A stretch of 64,000 bases of DNA from assembly GCF_025567195.1 (NCBI RefSeq), contig NZ_JAOQJF010000005.1:62001-126000 (forward strand). The letters run 5' to 3'. This document shows, piece after piece, positions 44,648-55,091 of the stretch. The translations under genes were made by a program, and so were the position numbers. This DNA is from Alitiscatomonas aceti. Its GTDB lineage: Bacteria; Bacillota; Clostridia; Lachnospirales; Lachnospiraceae. The notes under the pieces were generated by a model. The model did not search any database and was not told where the DNA came from. It saw nothing but the letters and a program-made list of their open reading frames with translations. The stretch's first letter is position 1. The number at the start of each line of letters is the position of its first letter.

Positions 44648-45779
44648 CTTTAAAGTCTTCGTATCCGAATTCCCGGATCACCTTACAGTTTCCGTCCTCC
44701 TCCATCACAGCAATGGCCGGCAGGGCCATGCCGTTGAAGGTATTGTTCTTCACCATGGAATAAATGGCCATATCCTCAAAATACAGCTTGTCTCCCACAT
44801 GGATCTCATGGTCAAAGGAATAATCCCCGATCACGTCCCCGGCCAGGCAGGTACAGGAGGACAGGCGGTAGGTATACGCCTTCTCTCCCGGCTTCCCGGA
44901 ATCCTTAAGGGGCGGCCGGTAGGGCATTTCCAGCACATCCGGCATATGACAGGCCGCCGAAGCGTCCAGCACCAGAGTGGAGATCCCGTTCTCCACAATG
45001 TCCATAACATCGGTCACCAGATAGCCCGCATTTAAGGCAATGGCCTCCCCCGGCTCCAGGTATACCTGTACGCCGTAGGTCTCCTTTATATGGAGGATGC
45101 ACCGCTCCAGACGGGCGATATCGTAGTCCGGCCGGGTGATGTGGTGGCCGCCGCCCATATTGAGCCATTCAATGTTGGGGAGCTCCAGGTATTTCCCGAA
45201 CTTTTCCTCCACCGCTGCCAGAGTCGTCTCCAGATCGTCGGCGTTCTGCTCGCAGAGGGTATGGAAATGGAGGCCGGAAAGCTCTCCGGCCAGATGCTCC
45301 GGGAAGTTTTCCAAGGTCACTCCCAGACGGGAGCCAGGAGCGCAGGGATCATAAATGGCGTGATCCCCCTGGGTGGAGCACTCTGGATTGATCCTGAGTC
45401 CCACGCCCACGCCGTTTTTTCTGCATACCGGAAGGAATTTTTCCAGCTGGGCCGCAGAATTGAAGATCACATGGTCGCAAATCCCGGCGATCTCCTCAAA
45501 TTCAGCCGCTTTAAAGGCCGGGGCGAACACATGGGTCTCCAGGCCAAAGGGCTCTCCCATCTCCTCATAGCCCAGCCGCGCCTCATAAAGGCCGCTGGCC
45601 GTGGTACCGTCCAGATAGTCTGCGATCCGCGGGTATTCATAAAAACAGGAGAATGCCTTCTGGGCCAGCAGGATCCTGCATTCCGTGCGGTCCCTTACGC
45701 CTGCCAGAATTTCCAGATTCTCCTTCAGCTTCTTTTCATCGATCACATAGCACGGAGTCGGAAGCTCATGTATGTTCAT
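44634..45779 (-). CDS. nspC: Carboxynorspermidine/carboxyspermidine decarboxylase
   Basis: 381 residues, fold-type III PLP enzyme. It starts [20 protein letters not shown]; the PLP lysine is in [10 protein letters not shown], and [27 protein letters not shown] and SSCTCLAGD match the family. It makes spermidine from carboxyspermidine. ATG at 45779 is preferred (AGAGG upstream) over a GTG two codons earlier. It is flanked by terminators on both sides. Confidence 0.93.
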   Translation of the reverse strand: MNIHELPTPCYVIDEKKLKENLEILAGVRDRTECRILLAQKAFSCFYEYPRIADYLDGTTASGLYEARLGYEEMGEPFGLETHVFAPAFKAAEFEEIAGICDHVIFNSAAQLEKFLPVCRKNGVGVGLRINPECSTQGDHAIYDPCAPGSRLGVTLENFPEHLAGELSGLHFHTLCEQNADDLETTLAAVEEKFGKYLELPNIEWLNMGGGHHITRPDYDIARLERCILHIKETYGVQVYLEPGEAIALNAGYLVTDVMDIVENGISTLVLDASAACHMPDVLEMPYRPPLKDSGKPGEKAYTYRLSSCTCLAGDVIGDYSFDHEIHVGDKLYFEDMAIYSMVKNNTFNGMALPAIAVMEEDGNCKVIREFGYEDFKGRLA

Positions 45780-45799
45780 GGTCACACCTCTGTCATTTT

Positions 45800-45835
45800 A
45801 AAAAGGGCCGCCGAAAGCCACGCCTTCAGCGGCCC
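45800..45835 (-). terminator. Intra-operon terminator between the dehydrogenase and nspC
   Basis: GGGCCGC (45805-45811) pairs with GCGGCCC (45829-45835), followed by TTTTT on the minus strand. No promoter is visible between it and nspC. Confidence 0.75.
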
Positions 45836-45842
45836 GCCGTTT

Positions 45843-47102
<1,260 letters not shown>

Positions 47103-47104
47103 TT

Positions 47105-47959
47105 TTATTGTTCCTCCTCTTCTAATAGATCCTCCACATATTTGGGCAGCATAAAGGCTCCCATATGAAGATGGGTCGTGTAATACCATGTTTCTATCTT
47201 AAGACCATTCCACTCCTTAGGCTTGAAATCCTTGATGGGATGATACTTTTTCGATGCAAAGCCAAACAGCCAGTAGCCCGACGGACAAGTGGGGATGTGG
47301 GCCTGGTAGACGCGGCTGATGGGGAAGGAACGGAACGCCTTCCTGTGCATGCTGCGGCAGGCCGCCTCGTCCTCGTCATAGAAGGGGCTTCCATGCTGGT
47401 AGACCATGATCCCGTCGTCCTTTAAGGCATTGTAGCAGCTTCCGTAAAATTCCTTTGTGAACAGGCCCTCCGTATGGCCGAAGGGGTCTGTGGAATCGTT
47501 GATGATCAAGTCATAGATCCCCTTTTTATTTCTCAGGAAGCGCAGGCCGTCGTCATAATGGATCTTCACCCTCTCATCATCCAGGGCGCAGGCCACCTCC
47601 GGGAAATATTCCCGGCATACGTCCACGAACATCCGGTCCGTTTCCACCACGTCGATGCTCTCGATGGACTTATACTGCAACAGCTCCTTGGCAACGCCGC
47701 CGTCGCCGCCGCCGATGATCAGCACATTCTTCACATGGGGATGGACGGCCATGGGCACATGGGTCACCATCTCATCATAAATAAACTCATCTTTTTCAGA
47801 GAATACGATCTCCCCGTCCAGGGAAATAAACTTTCCAAACTCCTCGGAGTCAAACACATCGATCCTCTGATATTCGCTTTCTCCGGAAAAAAGCTGTTTT
47901 TCGATCCGGACAGAAAGCTTTACGTTTCCCGTATGCAGCTCTGAAAACCAGAATTCCAT
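47105..47959 (-). CDS. speE: Spermidine synthase (aminopropyltransferase)
   Basis: 284 residues: the N-terminal beta domain has QLFSGESEYQRIDVFDSEEFGKFISLDGE, then the methyltransferase-like fold with VLIIGGGDGGVAKELLQY, the acidic VVETDRMFVDVCREYFP and DLIINDSTDPFG. It would transfer an aminopropyl group from decarboxylated SAM. No speD is present in the window. GGGAGG precedes the ATG. Its place in an operon that also encodes the carboxyspermidine route is odd; the acceptor could be agmatine or another amine. Confidence 0.93.
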   Translation of the reverse strand: MEFWFSELHTGNVKLSVRIEKQLFSGESEYQRIDVFDSEEFGKFISLDGEIVFSEKDEFIYDEMVTHVPMAVHPHVKNVLIIGGGDGGVAKELLQYKSIESIDVVETDRMFVDVCREYFPEVACALDDERVKIHYDDGLRFLRNKKGIYDLIINDSTDPFGHTEGLFTKEFYGSCYNALKDDGIMVYQHGSPFYDEDEAACRSMHRKAFRSFPISRVYQAHIPTCPSGYWLFGFASKKYHPIKDFKPKEWNGLKIETWYYTTHLHMGAFMLPKYVEDLLEEEEQ

Positions 47960-47998
47960 TCTGCACCTCCCAGTCTCCTTTGTATTGCCGTACTGGCT

Positions 47999-49453
47999 CT
48001 AAATATTTGCCAGGACCATTAAATGCTCCACAGCCGGATCCTCAGTTCCCTGCATGGAGCAGCCCTTTTCCTTGGCATACATGATATATTCCACAATGTC
48101 GTCGGTGATCATCTCGCCGGGGGCCAGGATCGGGATTCCCGGCGGATAGCACATCACGAACTCTGCGCAGACCCTTCCCGAGGATTTTTCCACCGGAAGG
48201 GAGATCTTATCAGAATAAAAGGCCTTCTGGGGCGACATGACCACCTTGGGGGAGATATATTCCCCTGATAAAAGGCCTGTGCTGTCTTTTTTATACAAAC
48301 GTTCAATATCCGCCAGAGCGCCCACCAGACGTTCAATATCCTGGATCCTGTCACCGATGGAGATATAGGCCAGAATATTGCTGATATCTCCGAATTCGAT
48401 CTGGATATCGTACTCGTCCCTTAAAAGGTCGTAGACCTCGATGCCCGCCAGGCCGATATCCCTTGTATATACGGAAAGCTTGGTCACGTCGTAGTCAAAT
48501 ACGCTGTTGCCGTTGACCAGCTCCTTTCCATAAGCGTAGTAGCCGCCGATGGAGTTGATCTCACTCCTGGCGTACTCCGCCATATCCACTACCTTTCCAA
48601 AGGACTCCTCGCCCCTTAAGGCCAGGTTCCGTCTGGAAATATCCAGGCTGGATAACAGCAGGTAGGAGGCGCTGGTGGTCTGGGTCAGGTTGATGATCTG
48701 ACGCACATAATCGGCGTTGACCCCTTTATTTAACAGGAGCAGAGAGCTCTGGGTCAGGCTTCCGCCGGATTTGTGCATGGAAACCGCCGCCAGATCCGCT
48801 CCGGCCTCCATGGCAGACACCGGAAGATTTTTTCCAAAGTACAGGTGGGTCCCGTGGGCCTCGTCAGCCAGGACCTTCATTCCCCTGGCGTGGGCCAGTT
48901 CCACGATGGTCTTAATATCCGAGCAGATCCCATAGTAGGTGGGGTTGTTCACAAAGACGGCCACAGCGTCCGGATTGTCCTCAATGGCCTGGCGGACCTT
49001 GTCCACCTCCATCCCCAGGGAGATCCCCAGCTTCTGGTTCACATCCGGGTTCACATAGACTGGGACGGCTCCGCAGAGCACCATGGCGTTAATGACGCTT
49101 TTATGGACGTTCCGGGGGAGGATGATCTTATCTCCTGCACGGCAGACGGAAAGGATCATGGTCTGGACCGCAGACGTGGTGCCTCCTACCATCAGATAGG
49201 CTCCGGCTGCGCCAAAGGCCTCTGCCGCCAGCTCCTCTGCCTCCTTGATCACAGATACCGGGTGGCACAGATTATCCAGCGGCTTCATGGAATTCACATC
49301 CAGGGACACACATTTTTCGCCCAGAAGCTGCACCAGCTCCGGGTTTCCTCTTCCTCTTTTGTGGCCCGGCACGTCAAAGGGGACCACTCTCTTTTTCTTG
49401 AACGCCTCCAGCGCTTCATAAATGGGGGCTCTCTTCTGTTTCTCTCTATCCAT
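47999..49453 (-). CDS. speA: Arginine decarboxylase (Orn/Lys/Arg decarboxylase, fold-type I)
   Basis: 484 residues. ATG at 49453 has GAAAGGG about 9 bases upstream; one at 49471 is an alternative. Motifs include PFDVPGHKRGRGNPEL, MVGGTTSAVQTMILS, VLADEAHGTHLYFG and the PLP lysine in AAVSMHKSGGSLTQSS. The short form without the N-terminal wing domain is the Bacillus SpeA/SpeA-like type. With aguA, aguB downstream, arginine is the expected substrate, giving agmatine. First gene of the polyamine operon. Confidence 0.9.
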   Translation of the reverse strand: MDREKQKRAPIYEALEAFKKKRVVPFDVPGHKRGRGNPELVQLLGEKCVSLDVNSMKPLDNLCHPVSVIKEAEELAAEAFGAAGAYLMVGGTTSAVQTMILSVCRAGDKIILPRNVHKSVINAMVLCGAVPVYVNPDVNQKLGISLGMEVDKVRQAIEDNPDAVAVFVNNPTYYGICSDIKTIVELAHARGMKVLADEAHGTHLYFGKNLPVSAMEAGADLAAVSMHKSGGSLTQSSLLLLNKGVNADYVRQIINLTQTTSASYLLLSSLDISRRNLALRGEESFGKVVDMAEYARSEINSIGGYYAYGKELVNGNSVFDYDVTKLSVYTRDIGLAGIEVYDLLRDEYDIQIEFGDISNILAYISIGDRIQDIERLVGALADIERLYKKDSTGLLSGEYISPKVVMSPQKAFYSDKISLPVEKSSGRVCAEFVMCYPPGIPILAPGEMITDDIVEYIMYAKEKGCSMQGTEDPAVEHLMVLANI

Positions 49454-49869
49454 TCCCAAATCCCTTTCCATTTTCCCATATGCAGGAAACGATCCTTTTC
49501 CGCAGGCTTCCTATGTTAAAAAAGGCAGATGATGCAATCCATCATCTGCCTTACGATTCCTATTCCGAGAAACGGGCGTGTACGGTCCAGTGCCGTTTTC
49601 CGTTTCTTAATGACCGTTATCGTTTCCGATGCTTCAATCGCAAATATATGTTTCCTGCTCTTATTGACCGTTTCACAAGATGATGTGCGCACTGCGCGTT
49701 GATTATAAAGTGATCAGCTTATAAAATTTGAGCTTTTAACTCAATCAATAATGCGGTTTCCCGCGCCGGCGTTTGACCCGCCTGTCCGTGTGGGCTTGAC
49801 TTCCGCCTTTCTGAGCGCGAAAGTGGTCACAAATACATTTGCATGAAAACGATAATGTCTCTTCACACT
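49454..49869 (-). promoter_or_regulatory. Structured leader of the polyamine operon, putative riboswitch or attenuator
   Basis: From the promoter at 49876-49905 the leader runs about 415 nt to speA and contains an intrinsic terminator 45 bases before the gene. Upstream of the terminator a domain (49569-49674) is closed by GAAACGG/CCGTTTC, with an inner stem ACGGTC/GACCGT (49612-49617 with 49582-49587) and a hairpin ATCG-GAAA-CGAT (49619-49630). Further 5' lie GCGG-GAAA-CCGC and CTTTC/GAAAG hairpins. GNRA tetraloops and nested stems indicate a folded RNA. It matches no riboswitch class I know (not ykkC guanidine, SAM, lysine or T-box). Confidence 0.5.
49518..49552 (-). terminator. Terminator in the speA leader
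   Basis: AAGGCAGATGAT (49522-49533) pairs with ATCATCTGCCTT (49541-49552); TTTTTT follows on the minus strand. It stands between the promoter and speA, as an attenuator would. Confidence 0.85.
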
Positions 49870-49875
49870 GGAAAT

Positions 49876-49905
49876 ATCATAACTCATTCTGTCATGATAT
49901 GTCAA
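49876..49905 (-). promoter_or_regulatory. Promoter of the polyamine operon leader
   Basis: TTGACA (49900-49905), 18 bases, TATGAT (49876-49881) on the minus strand. Confidence 0.7.
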
Positions 49906-49958
49906 GCGGTTTTTGATTCCCGTCCCGGCAGGCCCCTTCCCGGCCGCTGGAATCCACG

Positions 49959-49980
49959 GCTCACTGGAAGGCCAGTGAGC
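49959..49980 (-). terminator. Hairpin after glsA
   Basis: GCTCACTGG/CCAGTGAGC is a 9-bp stem with a 4-base loop, but no T-run follows; termination is uncertain. Confidence 0.4.
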
Positions 49981-49997
49981 GGCAGCGCTGCCGGAGA

Positions 49998-50915
49998 TCA
50001 CTGCTCGGCTGCGAACATATGAAGGTTCAGCTCCTTGGAAAGGTACTCCAGGACATGGCTTCCGCCGATGCTGTTGCCCTTTTCATTGAGGGCCGGTCCA
50101 TAGATGCCGATGCCCATGCGCTTTTCCACCACGGCCAGGATGCCGCCGCCGACGCCGCTCTTGGAGGGGATCCCCACCCGGACGGCGAACTCGCCGGAGC
50201 CGTCGTACATGCCGCAGGTCAGCATAATGGTCTTGGCCACCTGGACGGCGTATTTGTCAATGAGCCGTTCTCCCGTCTCCGGATGCCGGCCTCCGTTGGA
50301 CAGCACCAGCCCCAGGCCGGCCAGGCTCTCTGCCGTGACGCTTAAGGAACACATCCGCGTATAAAGCTCCAGGCTCTTTTCCACATCGCTTTCCAGGATG
50401 CCCTTGCTCTGGAGCAGGTAGGCGATGGCCCGGTTCCTGGCACAGTGGTCCATCTCAGACCGGAATACCTTTTCGTCCATGACGATGTCCTTGTCCAGAC
50501 AGAGGCGTCTGGCGTAATTCAGCATATCCTCAAAGCTCACGTCGGGCACCAGATAGCCGGCAGTGGTGATGGCTCCTGCATTGATCATGGGATTAAAAGG
50601 CTTGTCGCTGGTAAGATCCAGCTTTACCAGAGAGTTGAACGCGTCGCCCGAAGGCTCCATGTTCATCTTCTCAAACACCTTATTGAACCCGCAGTGCTGG
50701 AGCGCCACCATCAGGGTAATCACTTTGGAGATACTCTGGATCGTAAACCGCTCCTTCGTGTCTCCGGCGGAAAACGTTTCCATTCCCCTGGTCCGGATGC
50801 AGACGCCCAGATGGTTTTTATCTGCTTTGGCCAGCTCCGGGATATAGGAGGCGCACTCCCCCTCCGGAATATATTTCCGTCCGATCTCCAATGCATTTTC
50901 AAGTATTTTCTGCAT
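49998..50915 (-). CDS. glsA: Glutaminase
   Basis: 305 residues of the serine-dependent beta-lactamase-related glutaminase family. The Ser-x-x-Lys nucleophile pair is in FTIQSISKVITL; PFNPMINAGAITTAGYL and SLAGLGLVLSNGGRHPETG are conserved segments. It converts glutamine to glutamate and ammonia. AGAGGTG precedes the ATG. It follows the abgB-like gene by 42 bases on the same strand and may be part of that unit. Confidence 0.96.
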   Translation of the reverse strand: MQKILENALEIGRKYIPEGECASYIPELAKADKNHLGVCIRTRGMETFSAGDTKERFTIQSISKVITLMVALQHCGFNKVFEKMNMEPSGDAFNSLVKLDLTSDKPFNPMINAGAITTAGYLVPDVSFEDMLNYARRLCLDKDIVMDEKVFRSEMDHCARNRAIAYLLQSKGILESDVEKSLELYTRMCSLSVTAESLAGLGLVLSNGGRHPETGERLIDKYAVQVAKTIMLTCGMYDGSGEFAVRVGIPSKSGVGGGILAVVEKRMGIGIYGPALNEKGNSIGGSHVLEYLSKELNLHMFAAEQ

Positions 50916-50957
50916 GTTTTCACCTCTATTTTCCTGCCGGCTTTCTGCCCGCAGGGT

Positions 50958-52391
50958 TTATTCGTTCAGTCTCGGTCCCACGCCGTCTGGGATCGGGCAT
51001 TCATAGATGCCGCCAGTCTCTCCAAGCCACTCTTCCCTGGCTCTCTTTACCAGTTCCGGATCCTCAAAGAGCATGATCCCGGCCAGTGCCATGGCCTTCC
51101 CTGCCGTCAGCATGGCTTTGTGGGCGATCTCCGTATTTCCATGGGCCGTCATCTGCCAGGTATGGGCCGCTGTTCCGAAGGTGGCCGTGGCCGTGGTCAG
51201 CTGGGCCGTAGGCATCACATAGCTGGCATCCCCCACATCGGTGGAGCCAGGCAGCACCCTGCCTGCCCATACCAGCGGCTCGATCCTTGTATTCAGCGGC
51301 CGCTCCATAAAGGCCTCCGCCTCCTGGCCATATTTTTTCTTCACAGCCGCCTTTTTGGCCTCCAGCTCATCGGCTGTGGCCGTTTCTGTAAAGAACCTTT
51401 TCGCCAGGGCAAAATCGGCCTCATCAAACTCTGGTCCCCCAACCTCTTCCAGGGCCTCGTAAAGCACCTCCGAAAGGACATGGTTGGGGATAAAATCAGA
51501 AAGTCCCGCATAAAGCTCATAGGTCATTTCCGTTCCGGTCATCTTTGCAGCTCCCTCGGCCACATCAATGACCCGCTTATAGATCTCCTGAACCTGCCAG
51601 GACTTGGGAGCGCGGATAAAGTAGTGGACCCGGCTGTGGCCCTGTACCACATTGGGGGCAATGCCTCCCACATCCCGGTACGCGTAGTGGATCCTGGCGT
51701 CGGAGATAATGTGCTCTCTTAAGTAGTTGACGCCCACGCTCATGAGCTCGGCGGCATCCAGAGCAGAGCGGCCCAGCTCCGGCGCAGCGGCAGCGTGGGA
51801 AGTAACGCCCTTGAAATTAAAGAACACGCTCACATTGGCCAGGGAGGAGGTGGTCCATACGGCATTGGCCGTATCCGGATGCCAGGTCAGGGCCGCATCC
51901 ACGCCTTCAAAGATCCCGTCTCTGGCCATGATGGTCTTTCCGTTTCCCTTTTCCTCACTGGGACATCCAAACAGGATCACGGTCCCCTTCCCCGGATTCT
52001 CCTCCAGGTATGCCTTCACTGCCAGGGCTGCAGCCAGGGTCCCCGCGCCTAAAAGGTTGTGGCCGCAGCCATGGCCGTCGGGATTTTCCCCGCAGACTGG
52101 CTTTCTCTCTGTGCAGCCGCCCACCTGGGAAAGCTCCGGAAGCGCGTCGTACTCGGCCAGAAAGCCCACCACCGGCTTTCCGTTTCCGTAGGTGGCCTTA
52201 AAGGCCGTGGGCATTCCGGCAATGCCCATCTCCACTGCAAAGCCCTCCTTCTCCAGGACCTGCTGGTACAGCTTTGCCGTTTCGAACTCATGGAAGCCTG
52301 TCTCCGCAAAATCAAAGATCCGGTCGCTGACCTCCACCACCAGATCCTGCTTCCGGCTGATGGCATTTAACACAAACTCTTTCCTGTTCAT
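50958..52391 (-). CDS. abgB: M20-family amidohydrolase, AbgB-like
   Basis: 477 residues. Metal-site motifs: ENPDGHGCGHNLLG, GCPSEEKGNGKTIM and TWHPDTANAVW, with a dimerisation domain between, and SDVGDASYVMPTAQL near the C-terminus. It resembles the B subunit of p-aminobenzoyl-glutamate hydrolase; other N-acyl amino acids or dipeptides are possible, as no AbgA partner is adjacent. AAAGGAG precedes the ATG. It is downstream of the two membrane proteins, which probably import its substrate. Confidence 0.88.
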   Translation of the reverse strand: MNRKEFVLNAISRKQDLVVEVSDRIFDFAETGFHEFETAKLYQQVLEKEGFAVEMGIAGMPTAFKATYGNGKPVVGFLAEYDALPELSQVGGCTERKPVCGENPDGHGCGHNLLGAGTLAAALAVKAYLEENPGKGTVILFGCPSEEKGNGKTIMARDGIFEGVDAALTWHPDTANAVWTTSSLANVSVFFNFKGVTSHAAAAPELGRSALDAAELMSVGVNYLREHIISDARIHYAYRDVGGIAPNVVQGHSRVHYFIRAPKSWQVQEIYKRVIDVAEGAAKMTGTEMTYELYAGLSDFIPNHVLSEVLYEALEEVGGPEFDEADFALAKRFFTETATADELEAKKAAVKKKYGQEAEAFMERPLNTRIEPLVWAGRVLPGSTDVGDASYVMPTAQLTTATATFGTAAHTWQMTAHGNTEIAHKAMLTAGKAMALAGIMLFEDPELVKRAREEWLGETGGIYECPIPDGVGPRLNE

Positions 52392-52429
52392 AATGATGCT
52401 CCTTTCCGTTTCTTCCTTGTCCAGTTTCT

Positions 52430-53101
52430 TTATCCAATGATCTTTTTCTTAAACAGCGAGTAGGAATACAGTGCTGAAAGTACGATCACTCCCACCATGA
52501 TATAGCTCTGATTGCTGGAGAAAAAGCTCCTGCCCACCACAAAGATCAGGATCACCGGCAGGATCATGGGCACGATGGCCTGCTTCGGCGCCTTTAAGAT
52601 ATATGGGAACAACAAGGCGCCGATGAGGGCAGGCACCATGTTCTGGAATGCGGGCTGTAAAAACGGATTGTTGTAGACCGGTTCAAAGATCGGAGCCAGG
52701 AACAGCATTCCTAAAAATACGATAGCCGTAGTCACAAATGTGGAGGCAGCTACGGCGATCATAGCCACCACGTCAGCCTTTTCACTGCCCGGCGCGTGAC
52801 CGGCCACCTCCATGGCGTTGACAGCCGCCGGAACCTTCATATTGCTCACATTGCCGGTCACACAGGCCATATAAAGGGCGCCGCTGCCGATGATGGGCAT
52901 AAAGGACAGGTTCTCACAGATCCCGCTGATACTGAAGGTCAGAAGGATCGGAAACGCATTCTGTAAGATCTGCGGAATATTCATGGGGATATGGTTGACC
53001 ATGGCCAGCACAAAGGGAACGGCCATGAAGCTTACCAGGGCACAGATCACCGTGAATCTGCCGATGGTATGGATCCGGTCGTGAAAACTTCTTTCTTTCA
53101 T
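52430..53101 (-). CDS. Membrane protein, partner of the DUF5058 protein
   Basis: 223 residues with about six hydrophobic segments, including FTVICALVSFMAVPFVLAMV and PMILPVILIFVVGRSFF. A distinctive stretch is SISGICENLSFMPIIGSGALYMACVTGNVSNMKVPAAVNAME. No family name comes to mind. It starts 12 bases after the DUF5058 gene with AGGAGG, so the two are likely subunits of one transporter feeding the AbgB-like hydrolase. Function is inference from context only. Confidence 0.7.
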   Translation of the reverse strand: MKERSFHDRIHTIGRFTVICALVSFMAVPFVLAMVNHIPMNIPQILQNAFPILLTFSISGICENLSFMPIIGSGALYMACVTGNVSNMKVPAAVNAMEVAGHAPGSEKADVVAMIAVAASTFVTTAIVFLGMLFLAPIFEPVYNNPFLQPAFQNMVPALIGALLFPYILKAPKQAIVPMILPVILIFVVGRSFFSSNQSYIMVGVIVLSALYSYSLFKKKIIG

Positions 53102-53113
53102 CTTCTCTTCCTC

Positions 53114-53827
53114 CTAAACGATCATTGCATTGACAATACAGGATGCGAACATTCCCACCAGCATGCTTAAGGGGAATGCGAACTCCTTCAGCTTTTTGCG
53201 GCCGGCAGCCAGCTTATTGACACCGATGGCCGTGACTCCGGCCACCAGGATCGCAGCGACCGCCGGAAGGCTGGAAAAGTTTGTCAGATGGGGGGCTGCC
53301 ATGGTGCCGTACATTCCCAGGAACATGGCCGTGGTAATAACGGGAACCAGAGCTGCGTTGCCGCTCTTTAAGGATTCCACCTTTTTGTCATAGCTCTTTA
53401 AGAAGAATACGTTGAAGATGTTTCCTCCAAGGATACCGATGGTGACCACAAAGAGGATGAATACAAATACGTCCACCGGGATCTCTCCTGCGGTGATGGA
53501 TTCCAGGCCGAAAGCCTCTGCCGCCATATTGGCCACCATAGTCTCGTAGACAGCGGAGCCTACGACGCTTAAGCGAAGCCAAGGGAAATACCGCCCAAGG
53601 GCCGGTACCAGCAGCAGATAGCTCACGATAATGGGGAGTGACGGAATGATGGAAAAGATGGCGCTGCTCCGCGCAGCCTCCTTCATTTCCTCTTTGGTCA
53701 TGTTCAGCTCTTTTCCGCGTTTAAAAGCGGCTGCCATGAAGATCACGGGCTGCAGCAGAACGATCAGGATCGTGAGCCCGCAAAGGACCGCCATTAACGG
53801 GCTGTTGGCCAGTTTCAGATGTGTCAT
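53114..53827 (-). CDS. DUF5058 family membrane protein
   Basis: 237 residues, about six or seven membrane segments. The features FSIIPSLPIIVSYLLLVPALGRYFPWLRLSVVGSAVYE and FNVFFLKSYDKKVESLK suit the DUF5058 family, uncharacterised proteins often found beside peptidases or amidohydrolases. AGGAGG precedes the ATG. First gene of the unit DUF5058-partner-abgB-glsA, with a good promoter. Confidence 0.75.
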   Translation of the reverse strand: MTHLKLANSPLMAVLCGLTILIVLLQPVIFMAAAFKRGKELNMTKEEMKEAARSSAIFSIIPSLPIIVSYLLLVPALGRYFPWLRLSVVGSAVYETMVANMAAEAFGLESITAGEIPVDVFVFILFVVTIGILGGNIFNVFFLKSYDKKVESLKSGNAALVPVITTAMFLGMYGTMAAPHLTNFSSLPAVAAILVAGVTAIGVNKLAAGRKKLKEFAFPLSMLVGMFASCIVNAMIV

Positions 53828-53917
53828 ACTTTTTTCCTCCTAAAATTTCCCGTTCCGGAAAGATGGATACGGACCGATCCATTTGGGTTGACAGATATCC
53901 CAAACAGTCATACACTG

Positions 53918-53946
53918 ATTATATGAAAATCGGTGAATTTTGACAA
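53918..53946 (-). promoter_or_regulatory. Promoter of the DUF5058-abgB unit
   Basis: TTGTCA (53941-53946), 17 bases, TATAAT (53918-53923) on the minus strand. On the plus strand TTGACA (53940-53945) overlaps it and may be the -35 of the divergent LysR gene. Confidence 0.65.
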
Positions 53947-53998
53947 ATACCCCATTTTCATTACGACATAACTATTTCATTATGGATGGAGGAATTTC

Positions 53999-55022
53999 AT
54001 GAATCTACAGCATCTGGAATACCTGATCGAAATTGAAAACTGCGGTTCTATTTCCAAGGCAGCCAGACGCCTTTTCGTCACCCAGCCCTACTTAAGCCGG
54101 ATCCTTAAGGAGGTGGAGTCGGAATATGGGATCACAGTCTTTACCCGTGAAAAGACCGGGATCACCCCCACAGACAGCGGACGGCTGTTCCTGGATATGG
54201 CCAGGGACCTGTTAGACGATGCCGGCAACTTTCAAAGGATCTTCCGGGAACGGGCCGACCATTACCGTCTGAGAGTCTCGGCCTGTACCTGCTCCCACCC
54301 CAACGACGCGTTTATCCGCATGGTGAAATCCATTCCGGACATACCGCTCCGGTTCTCATACAGAGAAAGCTCCCCCCCGCATCGTCATCGGAGATGTCTA
54401 TTCCAACCGGGCTGATGTGGGAGTTCTTATGTATCTGGCCCACACCCGCAGCCAGATCGAAGAGCTTTTGTCCTTCCGCCACCTGGAGGAGCATTTTCTC
54501 TTCTCCTCCCGGGCCCAGCTCTTCTGCCGGGAGGACCACCCGATCTTAAAGGAAAAGGATTCTCTGACCATGGAAAAGATCTGCCAGTACAATTTTGCCC
54601 TGTATCCGGTGGAGGCGGGAAATGCCCGGGCCCTGGAGAGCGTCTACAACAATATGGATCTGAATTTCATCAACTGGAACCAGATCCGGCAGATCGTCTA
54701 CGTGGAGAGCCGTTCCGCCCTCCACACGCTGCTCCTGCGCACCGACTATCTCGGCGTCGGGATCCTGCCGATTCTGGACCAGGAGAAAAATTATCATATC
54801 GTATCCATTCCGCTGCCGGACAGCATCCTGTCCGCAGAAAAAGGGCGTTCCAATTATATCTGCAGCTATATCTTCCCCAAAGGAAAGGAGCTTCCCAAGG
54901 CTGCCAGGGCATACATTACCTTTCTGGAACAGTGCTATGGGCAGAATTCTGATTATATCCGACAGATGCCTGAGGCCCAAAAAAGCATGGAAGAAATCCG
55001 GCGGCTGGAGGAAGAGGATTAA
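53999..55022 (+). pseudogene. LysR-family regulator interrupted by a +1 shift in a C7 tract
   Basis: The first frame (53999-54415) encodes a LysR winged helix (LEYLIEIENCGSISKAARRLFVTQPYLSRILKEVE) and the start of the effector domain, then loses sense after SYRESS. The rest (to 55022) continues in another frame as RIVIGDVYSNRADVGVLMYLAHTRS and onward. Removing one C from the seven at 54372-54378 restores one frame of about 340 residues. This is mutation, phase variation or a sequencing error. It is divergent from the DUF5058-abgB unit, which it presumably regulates. Confidence 0.88.
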
Positions 55023-55038
55023 ACCGCAGGGCTGCCGC

Positions 55039-55059
55039 AAAAAAGCTGGTTCTCAGCTT
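55039..55059 (-). terminator. Terminator of the phospho-sugar mutase gene
   Basis: AAGCTG/CAGCTT with a 5-base loop is followed by TTTT on the minus strand, nested inside a longer 11-bp stem (GGGCTGCCGCA/TGCGGCAGCCC, 55029-55076) that could also stop the LysR transcript. Confidence 0.75.
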
Positions 55060-55091
55060 CCCTTCTGCGGCAGCCCCTTCGGTTCGCTTTT

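Noticed and set aside
49741..50001. 86-codon minus-strand open frame in the polyamine leader
   Set aside because: It spans the hairpin after glsA and the promoter, with no ribosome site; the leader reads better as structured RNA.
50445..51722. 425-codon plus-strand open frame opposite glsA and abgB
   Set aside because: It is antisense to two clear enzyme genes, has no ribosome site and its translation is rich in His, Arg and Gly without a motif; it is a shadow of GC-rich coding.
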